This document shows, one piece after another, positions 29,714 to 41,136 of a DNA stretch of 64,000 nucleotides. Made by a program: the position numbers and the translations under genes. This stretch comes from Chondrus crispus (lineage: Eukaryota > Rhodophyta > Florideophyceae > Gigartinales > Gigartinaceae): positions 39,091 to 103,090 of the forward strand of contig NW_005179219.1 of the NCBI RefSeq assembly GCF_000350225.1, read 5' to 3'. Numbering within the stretch: position 1 is the stretch's first letter; every line of letters begins with the position of its first letter. The notes below the pieces were generated by a model. The model made no database searches. It saw only the letters and a program-made list of their open reading frames with translations, and was not told the origin of the DNA.

Positions 29714-30526
29714 CTACGGGGCCTCCTCTTGTACATCGGGCCGTCTCGTCTGGCGTCCGCTACGCCTGGTACGGGGAGTCGGCTCCCCTTTTTCGTCGAC
29801 GATGGCAACAGAGCCGCCATGGCGCAGCTCCATCCGTTGAGCCTCGATGTCGATACATCGCACGTGCGTATCGATGAAGGCCGTGCCGAGGAGGACCGGC
29901 ACGGCGAGCTGGTCTGCGACTACGAACGGAATTCGGAACACCGTGTTCCTCAACCGCACAGCCAGGCGGACTACGGCCGAAAGCTTGAGGGGGTTGCTAT
30001 TCGCGCCTGCCAATCGTGGCAGAGGTGCGTCGTGCACGACGTAACGCGTCCAATCGGGGGGAAGGTCGGCCTTCCTCACCAGATTATACCCCGAGCACGT
30101 ATCAACGGCGATCGTGCGGGGTTTAAATGCATTTCCCTCTGTGGCTATCGAGCCGAGGACGTTGTAAATCTTCGAAGTCATAAGGCAAATGACGCCGTCG
30201 ACAACCTTCGGGGCGGCCTTATCGGTGAGGTCGTTCCGCCGGGGCCTTCGATTTCGGTGCTGGCCCCGCTTGCGTTTCCTTCTCCCCCTTTCTTGGGGCG
30301 TCCGCGGATCAGTGACGCCCCCCGGATTATTCGAGTCCGTACAACACGAACCCTTCTCCGGCGACCTTGGGCTCGCGGGAGTCAGGGGGTCGACCGAATC
30401 TTTTCGGTCGTCGTTGCCCCCGTCGCCATTGTTACGCCTCCCCGGGACGTCGGCTGTCCCGGTGTCTTGTCCTCCTAACGTCGGGCCTTCGGAGGCCTCG
30501 ACGTGCGCTCTCTCCTGTATCGGCAT
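29714..30526 (-). CDS. Aspartic protease of element A
   Basis: This 270-codon frame starts at an ATG (30526). It has an N-terminal basic/Pro linker and a retropepsin-like fold: active site VDTCSGYNLV, where Cys replaces the usual Gly of D-T/S-G, and the later block VPVLLGTAFIDTHV. It should cleave the Gag-Pol polyprotein as a dimer. It is in a different frame from gag (141 nt between the gag stop and this ATG) but in the same frame as RT, separated from it only by a TAG. Element B shows the same D-T-C active site and a stop at the same junction. Confidence 0.82.
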   Translation of the reverse strand: MPIQERAHVEASEGPTLGGQDTGTADVPGRRNNGDGGNDDRKDSVDPLTPASPRSPEKGSCCTDSNNPGGVTDPRTPQERGRRKRKRGQHRNRRPRRNDLTDKAAPKVVDGVICLMTSKIYNVLGSIATEGNAFKPRTIAVDTCSGYNLVRKADLPPDWTRYVVHDAPLPRLAGANSNPLKLSAVVRLAVRLRNTVFRIPFVVADQLAVPVLLGTAFIDTHVRCIDIEAQRMELRHGGSVAIVDEKGEPTPRTRRSGRQTRRPDVQEEAP

Positions 30527-30666
30527 TACAGGAGCTCCCGTGCACGCCTCCGGTAGCGGGGGATGTATTATCGGACAATACTCCCCGTGTCCTCGGCGAG
30601 CACGCGGGGTCGGGTCTAGTTCGTGGGGAAAAGACGGCTCACGCGACCGCGTGTACGTAACCGTCT

Positions 30667-33237
30667 TTACCCTTTCTTCGAACTACCCGTGCTATCGGAG
30701 CTAACCTCCTGGCTATCGACAGCCAGGTCTTCTTCCGGTAGCCGGCCGCGTGGGTCGGGACGATTCCCCCACTGCGGCTCGGCGGCCGTGGCGAAGTATT
30801 CGGGTACTTCCGGGCCTTGACCTGCGGCGTCCGGTCGTCGCAGGATATGGGGGACGAAGCGAGTCGGCTCGCCTTCGTGACCCTGTGTGGGTAGAGGGTG
30901 CGGATCCTCTACCCAGTCTTGCAGGTACGTTATCGCAATTTGTACCTGTTGGGGTAACCGAGAACGGTCTCGGTCCCCTCTCTCTCCTTGGCGCGGGTAC
31001 CTTGTGTCCGCCTGCCGGTAGGCGGGTCGATCCCGACGATCGACTTCGTTACGACGGTACCCGCCTCCACGGGGGGCGAAGCGTGCGCCCCTACCCGACC
31101 GATTCGGGAAACCTTGACGCGGGGGACGGCCCTCGCCCGCCGCCTGCCGGAGGAGATTACGCGCACCGGGGCGCGTCTCCATCTGGTAGCGGTAGTTCCT
31201 GTACGCCGTGAACATTCGTTGTTCCGGCGACAGGAACGGGCACGCGTACATGGCATGCCCGTACGTACGGCATAGCCAGCACACGTACGCGCTGCCGTCC
31301 GTTGAGGCGAGGGTCGCCGCGTGCCGCGCCTCCTCATCGGTGAGGAGGGGCACGCGAGGCGAGGCGCTTCCCCTATCTCGACTCGAGATATCGAGCTCGG
31401 CGACGCGGGGGTCCGTGCCCCTTGCCACTCTCGGAGTGGCCGCGAATGCGGTCGCGTAACTCGATGTCGTTCCGGTCGACATCGGTGAGGGGGTTCGTGC
31501 CCCCACGGGCCCTGGTCCTTGCGTAATGAGGACAGGGTCGGCCTGCCACTCATCCTCCCCGATATGGAGGGTCGAGGCGGACGAACTTGTCGCGGCGGAC
31601 TTCGTAGTCCTGCCAGCCGTCCCTACCGGTTTCGAATCCGGCAGAGGTAAACCGTGCCGGGCGCGGTACGTTGTACCTTCTGCCGTGGCGATACGGCGGA
31701 TGGTCGGAAGATCGGTCTTCTGACTACCTGGCAGCCTTTGCACAGTTTCGGATACTGCGGCACGGGTTGCCGGTGCCAGTCCCCGCACGAAGTAGTGCGC
31801 GAGGGACTGTTCGGAGAAGACTGCCGTGCATCGGAACGCGGCAGTCTCGAGTCGGTCAGCAAACGTGCTTTCCGTCTCATGCGATTGCTGTCGCGCCGTA
31901 GCGACAGCGTCGTACGCTTCACCTAGCACGTCGTCCGTGAGGTAGCGTTTTAAGAATTGATTCACGAGCCCCGGCCAGCTCACGTCGTCGTGGAGCTGGC
32001 CGGCGCGGAGGCCTTGCATCGTATAACTCGTATACAGGCGCTCCGCGTCGCGCTCGAGGAAGTGCGCGAGGACTCGTACCGCAACACCTTCGGTCAGGTG
32101 TTGCGAGTTGAAGGTGATTCGGATATCCTTCAAGAACGGCAGCAGCTGGATCGGGTCGGTACCGTCGAAGCTGCGCATCGTGGGACGGATCCCACGACAG
32201 CGTTGGACGTACTTCGCGATCCGTCCCGCGTCACCCGAGGTAACGAGCCTCGAGGTGTTATCCAAGCGGTACATACGATAGTCAGCAACGGCGCTGAACT
32301 CTTGGATCATCGTATGTACCGGCTCGAGCCCGGGTTCAGCGGGACCCAGCGTGCCGAAGGAGGTAACCGGTAGCGTACGGACGACTACCGGACCTGGATG
32401 CTCGGCGTAACTCGCCGGCGGATAGCCGCCCCAGCGGGGATCGACGGAAAACATCGGTTCTCCGGATCCGCGGGCGGCTCCTCCACGGTCCTGTTCGTCC
32501 GCGTACGATACGCGGTCCACTTGCCGCCTACTTCCGACGATAGGCGGCAAGGCTTGGGTCTCAGACGCGAAGTTCGCGTCTATCGGATGACGGCTTCCTT
32601 CTGCAGTCCGACTGGTAGCGGCACCAGTCGGACGCCAACCTTCGGGGGCGGCGGCGCTCGGAGGTACGGTACCACCGGGCCCTCTCGGGGGGGCACCGGG
32701 TAGCCTTTCGGCCATGGTACGTTCCATGTCACGAGCACGCCGACGAGTGGCGTCGAGCTCAGCGGAGAGGTGCGCGAACGCACCCAATTGCTCTGCGGAC
32801 GGAGAGGTTCGGTCCTGGGGTCGTCTCACCGAGGTCGGCCTCTCAGAGCGACCTTACCCGGACGGTCCGGGCGAGGCGAAACGGGAGTCTTCGACGAGCA
32901 CGATCCGCTAGTGTAACTCGTCGATCAGTGGTCGGAGATTCTCTAAGGACTGCGTCACTCTATCGAACCTCCCTTCACGCAGGGAGCGGAGTTCGGCCAT
33001 ACATCGAGTGTATACATGGTCCGATACATCGATCCGAAGGGAAGTACGGACTTCCTCGATGTATTCGGCTATGCGTTCGAACATCGCCGCCGCTCTTTCC
33101 TCGGAGGATCCGAGCGACGGTTCGCGGTCACGAGGACCTGCGTCGCCGTCGCCCGACGGGGCGATTGGGGACTGCACAGCGGCCGGACTCAGATCCGCCG
33201 CTTCGGAGCGGATCGAGGGCTCGAGCTCTTGGCTCAT
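30667..33237 (-). pseudogene. gag of element A with two in-frame stops
   Basis: The start is the ATG of MSQELEPS, 79 nt from the 5' LTR. The frame carries stops TAG (32908-32910) and TAA (32854-32856); the near-identical gag of element E has TCG and CAA there. The first 109 codons look helical (FERIAEYIEEVRTSLRIDVS). The core contains IQLLPFLKDIRITFNSQHLT and TESTFADRLETAAFRC, the retrotransposon gag pattern. A CCHC zinc knuckle, CWLCRTYGHAMYAC, and a basic Arg/Gly region follow for RNA binding. A copy so altered could not make full-length Gag without suppression. Confidence 0.8.
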
Positions 33238-33298
33238 CTCGACGCGATCGGTTCGCGGAGGGAAGCGGAAGTCTTCTCGGAGATCCGACTCCAGGGTC

Positions 33299-33316
33299 TT
33301 CTAGGTCGGGAGACCA
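33299..33316 (-). promoter_or_regulatory. tRNA primer-binding site of element A
   Basis: On the element strand TGGTCTCCCGACCTAGAA follows the LTR after 1 nt. Confidence 0.85.
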
Positions 33317-33317
33317 C

Positions 33318-33964
33318 TGTAGCATAAACACCCCCAAACGGCGGGGGTGTATGTACGCAGTTCAGTAGCAGACTCCGGATCGGCGGAAGACGGAACACAC
33401 GCAAAGGGAAAGGACACGGGTCCTGGTAGCGTGGTAGAGCGGGAAGGGTGGCAGGCGCGAGTGATTGCGCAGCGGAGCGGATCGACGCCTCAACGCCCCG
33501 GAGCGACACTGGGTAGCGGACCAGTGTCGACGGGCGGAGGCGGATCGCTGCACGCGCGCGCACTGTAGCGCCTGCACCCCGCGTCGGTTCCCTTACCTAA
33601 ACCAGACGCGAGAGCGGACTCGTGTTTTAGGTTAAGCGGTGGGTTGTCGACCAAGGCGGAAGGTCGTGGACAAGCCCGTGCTTATCCCTTTCCTCCGCCG
33701 TCCGTCGCTCCCTTATTTAATGTACAAGTGTTCGGTTATCATACCAGACTACAGTATCATGCTACCGTAGCCGGCGCGAGTCGTCGCGCGCGGTGGCTCT
33801 GTCAGCTATCGAGCTGACAGTACACGTGTGTGCCACGTGTGTGTGCGCACGCCTTGCACACGTGTGGTACACGTGTGGGCGCGTGGGGGCTCGTGTGGGC
33901 TGTAAGGTTCGTGCCTTACAACCCCTGATCTAAACCTAATCGAATCGACGGCGCATATACCACA
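33318..33964 (-). repeat. 5' LTR of element A
   Basis: This is the second copy of the 647-bp LTR. It differs from 21440-22086 at four positions. It contains the perfect inverted repeat 33799-33820 (CTGTCAGCT/AGCTGACAG). Confidence 0.93.
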
Positions 33965-35930
33965 CGGCCCTAAACACGTGTTTGACGGCCGAGCTGAACA
34001 GGCGAATCCCAGCTGCCGTGGACACGCAATTGACAAGCACGCTCCGAAAGATCGTTGAGGATCACAGTCGGATCCTCGTAAGGAGCGCTGTGGACGAGGT
34101 ATTCGGACGCGGCCCTTTTTGGGACACGATCACTTCAACCGTGGGGGACGTTACCCATGCAGAGGTGCGCGCTCGAGCGCTGCAGGCAGAGCAACCGCCG
34201 TTGGCGACAACGGAAGTACTACCGCCGTCGCTGACGCTCGGGAACGCGCGGCCGCAGTACCCCCAAATGAGACGTGAGACCCGTGGGATGGAGAAGAACG
34301 CGATGGCCGGCTTCAAGCCCAATAGATGGGACAGCCACCCGCGTTTCCGCCCGGAGCCAGTCGCTTGGTGCTGCCGACGCAGAAGTGCCGGAGAAAGACC
34401 AAGGGCAAGGGATACGAGACCGACGATTCGGAAGCTAGTGACGCCACGAGGGACGAAACAGATTCCTCTGAGGACGCTTTTGAAGTAGACGTGCGGCATG
34501 TGCGTTGGATTCGCCCCCTAAACGACCTCTTTAAAAAGTTCATGAATTACCGCCGGTATCGGCTGCACAACCGTTCGGGACGATACAACGCCAAGGTTGC
34601 CAGCACGGTTTCGAGGGCCGGAAAGTGTATGTCTCAACAGATGAAGGGCGCGACCTTCAGTTGAGACGACCGGATTGCGGTGCTAAATTTCCTCTCCTGG
34701 TTTACGGCGGCGTGCAACCAGAACGGCGTGCATGAGGGAGCAGCCCTCTGGTGCTTCCAGTTCTTCATGACTGGCACGGCCTTGGCAAAGGTGCAGACCC
34801 GTATTGTGGGAGAGTCTGGAGTAGCCGACGCCCGTAGGGACGAAGTGTTGTCGTCCTATCCGGAGGTTGTCAAATACCTCCTCAGGACATAGGCGACAAA
34901 TGAAGTCATCCCAGAAGCCTATGCCGAGGTGACGAACTTTATACAGAGTTCGGGGATGTCCGAAACGGAGTGTGGGGACCGCCTCTGGAGGAAAGCCCTC
35001 CGCTGTTGGAATGTCTTTTCCGATAATTGGCTCAAGTCGCTCTTCGCAGAGAGGCTCCTTCGGGCCATCCGTACTCAGGTGCGTCACCACCTCACGACGC
35101 ACCCCCGCATAGCTTTTACGGAGCTAACGCGGTACGCCGAGGGCATGGGGACTGCCTACCGGGGTGGGCAGAATTACCCGGCAGCTGCAGGGAGCCGGGA
35201 CCGCTCAGGGCACCGGACAGGACGCCAGCAGCGTAGCCTGCTCCTCTCCAAAGAGTCGTCCGAACCGGGTCCCCTCGAGGAAGTGGATGTTCCTCGGACC
35301 GCCCGCTCGCAATGGCCGTCGAGACGGCCACGTTCCCCTCCCTCCCGAGGACACGCACAACGTACTTCACAGTCTCTCCGGGTTCGACGGCACCAGAGGG
35401 TTGGAGCAGTATGTGGCCGAAGCCAAACACACCCCCTCGGGGAGGAGACGCCCGGCATTGGGAGCCACCTCGACAGGACGCGAGCAGCGGAACTCCCTGC
35501 CGCCTCTTCCTTTCGCGGGAGAGACCTTGCTGTCATGGGATGTCGCCGGACGTCCGAGTCCGGATTTGGGCCCAACGGGAGACAAACTCCCAACAGAGAC
35601 GCACCCAGAGGAATTACAGCCCTGGGGGACGGGCTCGAAACGCACCAAGGGCGATTCCATCACCGAGTTTTCGCACAACCCCTTTCCCGGGACCCCGCAG
35701 GAACCCAGTTTATCGGACCGGGCGCGCATTCCGGCGGCGCCCACGGAAGAAGGCCGAGAAACGACAGGGTGGCAGCGTAGAGTCTTCTGTCTCCCCTAAA
35801 CCGAGCCTCGTCCGGAGGGAAGCACCCCCGACCCGAAGGACACAACGGCACCGGCAGAAGGGAAAGCCTCGTGAGAATAATGTAGCAAGAGACCCGGTTT
35901 GCGTCCTGAGAAAGGAGAACTATAAATTAG

Positions 35931-37052
35931 TGTAGTGCAATACGCACCTGGAAAGGGGGGTGAAAAGAAAGGAAATTATTTGGATATGAAAAGTAGTCCG
36001 GGTTGGGTGACACACGTGTGAATAATTGCACAGTTTTAATTTTTAATTATTTTATTTTATTTAGTTAATTAGTTGGCATTAATTTTGCTGACACTAGATT
36101 AGATCTAGGATCTAGCGTCGCGAGCTACTGTAGTGGCTCCGGCGGGGCGATATATACCTTAGCCCTCTGACCACCAAGTCAGTAAAGGTAACCCGAGTTG
36201 CCAGAGTTGAATATCGCCTTGGTCGAAGTCCGTCTTCCCCAAGGCGCTCCCTTTTACCACAGATTACGTTATCCTTTGCGCTCTGGGGTTCCCTTTCCTT
36301 TTCCTTTATTTCACCTATCCTTTTCTATTTCTATCTCTATTTCTATTCCCTTATCTTGTGTTGGTTCCACAGTGCCTGATTGCGATCCGCATTGTGACGA
36401 CTGGAGTCATCGGGCTCTTGTGTTGGTTCTTTTGTTTGTTGTTGGTGCCATCGGCTTTAGTTGCGACCGGACCGGTGTAGGTGTCTTGGCCATCGGGCGA
36501 CACGTGGGTGTAGCGCTGCTACTTGTTTACGTTCACCGACGGAGGCTGTTGCAACGACGTTTCCCTCGAAGGTTCTGTAGTGTATACATGACAGTGTTGG
36601 TTCCATCGGATACAGGTTGCGACCGTTCTGGTGTCGGTACTTTGCCATCGGGCAGTACGGAGGTGTAGCGCTGCTACGTGTTTGTTAATTCCCGACGGGC
36701 TGCGTTGCGACGCCCCCGTCGAAGACCTTATCAAGGGTATAAGGTGTAACAGGTGCTCCGCAAGCATTGGATTTACGACCCATCGGGCCCGGCTTCCTAA
36801 TTACCGCCCCGAACTCGCCGAGCGACTGCCTGTACAGGACTCTACCACCATTCGTCCCGGGGCGGGCCTCTTCCTTTTGCCCCCCCCCCTATCAGGGACT
36901 TGAGGTACTGTGGGCCGCAAACCCACTTAAAGGGAAAGGGTGAATCGGACACTCCGTAGGGCTGTGCCGTCGGCAACTCTTGTTGGTTGTTGGTTGTGTT
37001 GTCACTGGACCGTTGGACTCTGGTTCCGGCCTGACAAGCACATTGCACTACA
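35931..37052 (+). repeat. Solo B-family LTR in the protease of element C
   Basis: It has TGTAGTGCAAT...ATTGCACTACA termini and a TSD ATTAG (35926-35930 and 37053-37057). Its removal rejoins NYKL with DLSVGYRL in frame. A TATATA lies at 36151-36156. It is longer than the LTRs of B (1122 versus 867 bp), partly because an internal unit of about 150 bp containing TAGCGCTGCTAC is present twice. Confidence 0.93.
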
Positions 37053-38658
37053 ATTAGACCTGTCAGTGGGATACCGACTGACGGTTATGTTTCCTATCAG
37101 GGGTGTACTAGACACTGGAGCCGGCCCCAACATTATCCACGAGCGCATCCTTCCCCCGAATTGGAGAGAGAACGCGGCGAGAAAACCGACCCCACGATAA
37201 CGGACGTTTCGAAGAATGCAATGGTTCTTAGCGGAGTGGTGGTTCTACACGTCCGAATTGGGAATATGACCACGAGGACGCATTTTCTAGTGGCGAGCAA
37301 CCTAGCGGTGAGCGCCATTTTGGGAACGGAGTTTATCGATCGCCATATTAGAGGCATCGTGTGAAAAGAGAGGCGAGTCTTCTTCCGCAATGGAGGATTT
37401 GTGACCCTGCTGGGGAGCGCCCCGGGGCCCGAAGGGAATCGGAAAAATATGGAGAACCCTGCCGACACGGACGAGATCCCAACAAGGTGCGAGTGGCTAA
37501 GCAGATTGTGCTGCCATCGATGTCACAATTGCCGGTATTGGTAAACACTGAGGCAAGAGGCCTGGTGTTCCTCCAGTGTCACCTGGAAACGGTTAAGAAG
37601 AACCTCAGCCTGATGGCGAACGGGGTAATGGAGCCCACAGGGCTCCCATTTTGGGTCCGCATGAACAATTTCCGTGATCGACCGGTACGGATTCCGAAGG
37701 GAGCTGTCATGGGGCTCGCAGTACCGGCCCCCCAAGCGGTGCTGACGATAACGTCCCAACAGGCTCAATCAAGAGCTGGGCCTCGACTTCTTCGGTGGTC
37801 CACCCTCGCCGGGACGGGATGAAGGAAAAATTCGCGAGGAGCGAAGTAGTCGACCGGATCACTGGACAAAGCAGCTAGAGATAAGGGCCGAATACCCGAC
37901 CCACACGACCCGAATCGTGGACCTGTTACGGGAGTTCGAAGACATGTGGTCCGGGCGATTGGGGACCATAGCGAGCACAAGGCATCGGATAGACCTCGAG
38001 GACGGCGCCCGGCCTGTTTATCAGCCCAATTATCGGGCGGGGCATCGCGCAAGAGCCGTCGAGAAGACCGAGATGGAGCGGATGTTAAAAGAAGGGGTCA
38101 TTGAGCCATCCAGCGCAGAATGGGCTATCCCCGAAGTCTTCGTGCCAAAAAAGACGGCACCCTGCGCTTTTGTGTGGACTACCGGCGCCTCAACGCGTTG
38201 ACCCGTCGGGACTCGTACCCCATTCTGCGGATGGACGAATGCATTGACTCCCTTGGGGACGCCACCATCTTCTCCACCCTCGACCGCAACAGCGGGTACT
38301 GGCAAGTCGAGGTGGATGAAGCCGACAAGGATAAGACGACGTTCACATCCCATATGGAGTTGTACCGATTCATCCGGATGACGTTTGGTCTCAAGAACGC
38401 CCCAGTGACTTTTCAAAGGGCGGTGGACATTATCCTGTCACGGGTTAGATGGAAATAGGCGTTGGTGTATCTCGACGACGTCATCGTATACTCCAAGACC
38501 TTACAGAAGCACTTCATCCACATGAGGACGATCTTGGGGATGTTAAGAGATGCGGGAGTGTCCCTCAAACTCCCCAAGTGCCATTTATTTCAAACCTCGG
38601 TGGACTATCTGGGTCACGTGATTCGACCTGGAAAGTGGAAGGTGAGCTCACGAACGTG
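37053..38658 (+). pseudogene. Protease and RT of element C, decayed
   Basis: The protease active site is VLDTGAGPNIIHERI, the canonical D-T-G. After a frameshift the second block AILGTEFIDRHI follows. The RT part is spread over two frames: WSGRLGTIASTRHRIDL, then LRFCVDYRRLNAL, FSTLDRNSGYWQVEV and MTFGLKNAPVTFQRAVDI. A TAG at 38456-38458 stands just before ALVYLDDVIVYS, which retains the catalytic aspartates. The frame remains open into the assembly gap. Confidence 0.82.
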
Positions 38659-38758
38659 NNNNNNNNNNNNNNNNNNNNNNNNNNNNNNNNNNNNNNNNNN
38701 NNNNNNNNNNNNNNNNNNNNNNNNNNNNNNNNNNNNNNNNNNNNNNNNNNNNNNNNNN
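38659..38758. other. Assembly gap of exactly 100 N, probably false
   Basis: The left flank ends AACGTG and the right flank begins AACGTG. Collapsing gap and overlap restores the RT frame and gives the same number of residues as element B between its LGHV and FLGL blocks. Confidence 0.75.
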
Positions 38759-40102
38759 AACGTGCGAAGCAATTCGGCAAGCCAAGGCGCCGACAACCCA
38801 AACGGGAATCCGTTCCTTTATCGGTCTCTGTAACGTATTCTCGCGCTTTGTGCCGAACTTTGCACGCATTGCAACCCCCTTGAATCGCAAGCTCGAGAAA
38901 GGACAGCCCGCAAAATTTGTCGACCTCACGGACGAAGAGCACGAGGCGTTCGAGGAGCTGAAACGACGTCTCACGTCACCTCCAATCCTGGCGCTGCCCA
39001 AGCAAAAAGGGAGCTACAAGTTGGACACAGACGCATGTGACCATCAGGTGGGATGCACTCTCCTACAAGACCAAGAGGGTCCTGTTTACGTCCCAATTGG
39101 GTATTGGAGTCGAGCCCTGACGAAGCAGGAGCGCGACTACACTACGACGGAAAAGGAATGTTTGGCCATTGTTTGGGCTATCCTCCTCCTACGGCCGTAC
39201 CTGGAGGGACAAAGATTTACCGTTCGGACGAACCACGATTCCCTGAGGTGGGTCCTGAACCTAGCCGATGCCAAGGGGCGATTAGCCCGCTGGCGCCTCT
39301 GGTTATCGGAATACGACTTCGTAGTCGAACACCGTGCAGGGATTAAACACCAAGTAGCCGAAGCCCTCTCACGGCTTGAGACGACCGGATTGGATGCTTC
39401 GACCCTGAGGGATGAAATACCTTGCTACGTGGTAAACGAAGACGTACAAGGAGATCTACTGTCCTACGAGGGCGTGACACCTCGTTATCCCGGCAACCCG
39501 GACGTGATGACTCTCGCGCATGATGATGCCGAGATATTGCCCGTGACGCAAGACGACCTAATTCGGGAGCAGAAGACAGACTCGTATTGTAAGACCATGA
39601 TGGAAGAGGTCGGGAAATCGGGAACGCAGTTCGAGGTCAATCAACACGGCCTCCTGTGCCGGCGCGCACCCTTGGACGGGAGTATACAGATCGTGGTCCC
39701 GGCGTCCCGGAGGGCGAGAATCTCCATCCTGAGTCATTACCCGAGATTACAGGGACACCCCGGCACGAGCAAGATGTACCAGACAATGAGGCGTCTGTAC
39801 TACTGGCCTCATATGGCTTCGGACGTCCAACAGACGGTCGCCGACTGCTGTTCGTGCGCCCGCGTGAGGGGAACGCAATACCGCCAGCAGAAGAAGCTAA
39901 CGTTGTTCCCCGCCGCCGGGCCGCTAGAATTCGTCGCCATGGACCTGTATGGACCCTTGCCAAAAACCCCACACGGGAACCGCCACATATTGGTCATCAC
40001 GGACCGCTTTACCAAGCTGTGCCGCGCTATACCCCTTCGGACGACTCAAGCTCAGCAGGTGGCCCAAACATTCCTTGACGTGTGGGTATACCCGTATGGC
40101 AT
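38759..40102 (+). pseudogene. RT thumb, RNase H and integrase (5' part) of element C
   Basis: This is a long open stretch: FIGLCNVFSRFVPNFARIA, RNase H (YKLDTDACDHQVGCTLL, EKECLAIVWAI, TNHDSLRWVL), and the integrase zinc domain around LQGHPGTSKMYQTM and CCSCARVRG. The first catalytic Asp is in FVAMDLYGPLPKT. It is cut after VWVYPYG by element B and resumes at 54660. It has no stop within this span, so decay here is slight compared with gag. Confidence 0.85.
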
Positions 40103-40969
40103 TGTAGTGCAATACCCGTCTCGGGTAGGGGGATGAAAGGAAGTGAAAAAGGAAAAAATTGGATACTGTAGTCCGCGTTTAGGGGACACACGTGTGCGAC
40201 GGAGCGCACGATTATTTTTATTATTATTTAATTTATTTACTAATTAGATCTAGAATCTAGAGCCGGGAGCTACTGTACTCGCCCCGGCGGGGCTCTATAT
40301 AACTTAGCCCTTTGACCGAACAAGTCAATAAACTAACCCGAGTTGCCGGAGTTGAATGTCGCCTTGGTCGAAGTCCGTCCCTACCAAGACGCTCCCTTTT
40401 ACCTAAGCCTACGGCATCCTTCAGCGCTCGGGGGTCCCATTCCTTTTTCCTTTATTTCCCTATCCTTTTCTATCTCTAATTCTACCTATTTTCCCCTTAT
40501 CTTGTGTTGGTGCCATCGGCCTCGGTTGCGACCGAACCGGTGTAGGTGTTTCGAGCCATCCGGCGGCACGGTTGACGTCGCGCTGCTACTTTCATTTCAT
40601 CCCGTCGGGCTGCGTTGCGACGCCCCCGTCGAAGGCCTTGTCGCGTTACAAGGTGTCGAAGAAGCTCAACGAGCATTGGCCTTACAACCCAGTGGAACCG
40701 GGGTACCTACGTACGCGCCCCACCCCACACTCATCGAGCAGTTCTCTTCGCAAGTCTCTACCACACCGATCCCGGGCCGGGCTATTTCTTTGTGCCCCCC
40801 CCCCATTAGGGATCTGAGCTACTACGAGTCGCAAGCTCGTTTAAACGGAGAAGGGAGAGTCGGACACTCCGTAGCGCTGTGCCATCGGCAGTTCTTCTTT
40901 TTGTTGCTGTTGTGGTTTTTGCTGGACCATCGGACCGCGGTCTCTGCCCGACAGGCGCATTGCACTACA
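40103..40969 (+). repeat. 5' LTR of element B
   Basis: It is 867 bp. The putative U3 carries GATCTAGAATCTAGAG, TACTGTA and CCGGCGGGGC just before a TATA box at 40296-40302. One TAGCG-like CGCGCTGCTAC unit is present, against two in the solo LTRs. Confidence 0.93.
40296..40302 (+). promoter_or_regulatory. TATA box of the B 5' LTR
   Basis: TATATAA lies about 195 bp into the LTR, after a GC-rich CCGGCGGGGCTC. It is conserved in the solo LTRs and in D (58483-58488, reversed). Confidence 0.65.
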
Positions 40970-40973
40970 AAAG

Positions 40974-40991
40974 TGGTCTCCCGACCTAGAA
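40974..40991 (+). promoter_or_regulatory. tRNA primer-binding site of element B
   Basis: TGGTCTCCCGACCTAGAA lies 4 nt after the LTR. A partial second copy, ACCCGACCTAGAA, follows about 27 bp later. Confidence 0.85.
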
Positions 40992-41136
40992 TTGCGTACA
41001 GGAGACCCGACCTAGAAACTGCGTAAGCTGAAACAGAATACAGGAGTTTTATCTGCGACGTAAGTTTATTCAGGTGCGGTGGCGTTTTTCTATTTTTTTC
41101 TTTGTGTTAAGTTAGGTTCGTTTTTGGAAACGAACC

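Larger units (their letters stand above)
21440..33964 (-). mobile_element. Element A: complete chromodomain Ty3/gypsy retrotransposon
   Basis: This is a 12,525-bp element on the minus strand with 647-bp LTRs that differ at four positions (about 99.4% identical). It has a 5-bp target duplication CGGCC (21435-21439 and 33965-33969) and is inserted in gag of element C. The order on its own strand is 5' LTR, primer-binding site, gag, protease, RT, RNase H, integrase with chromodomain, polypurine motif, a 3.8-kb extra segment with an antisense gene, a second polypurine motif and 3' LTR. Several in-frame stops make this copy defective despite its young LTRs. Confidence 0.93.
21070..35935 (+). pseudogene. 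gag pseudogene of element C (split by element A)
   Basis: The coding remains are 21070-21439 and 33965-35930. An ATG at 21070 opens MSGREDAKSQ; the frame is lost after a 7-G run at 21153-21159 and resumes in another frame. Element A interrupts it after LTQRAA (TSD CGGCC), and reading continues at 33965 without loss of frame. The middle part contains LNDLFKKFMNYRRYRLHNRSG, matching the gag core of element B. At least three further stops or shifts follow (for example after 34664 and 34892). The tail ends VLRKENYKL just before the solo LTR and runs into the protease. Confidence 0.7.

Noticed and set aside
32854..32910. Programmed readthrough in gag of element A
   Set aside because: Two stops (TAG and TAA) occur 54 nt apart and the near-identical gag of E has sense codons at both, so mutation is the simpler reading.
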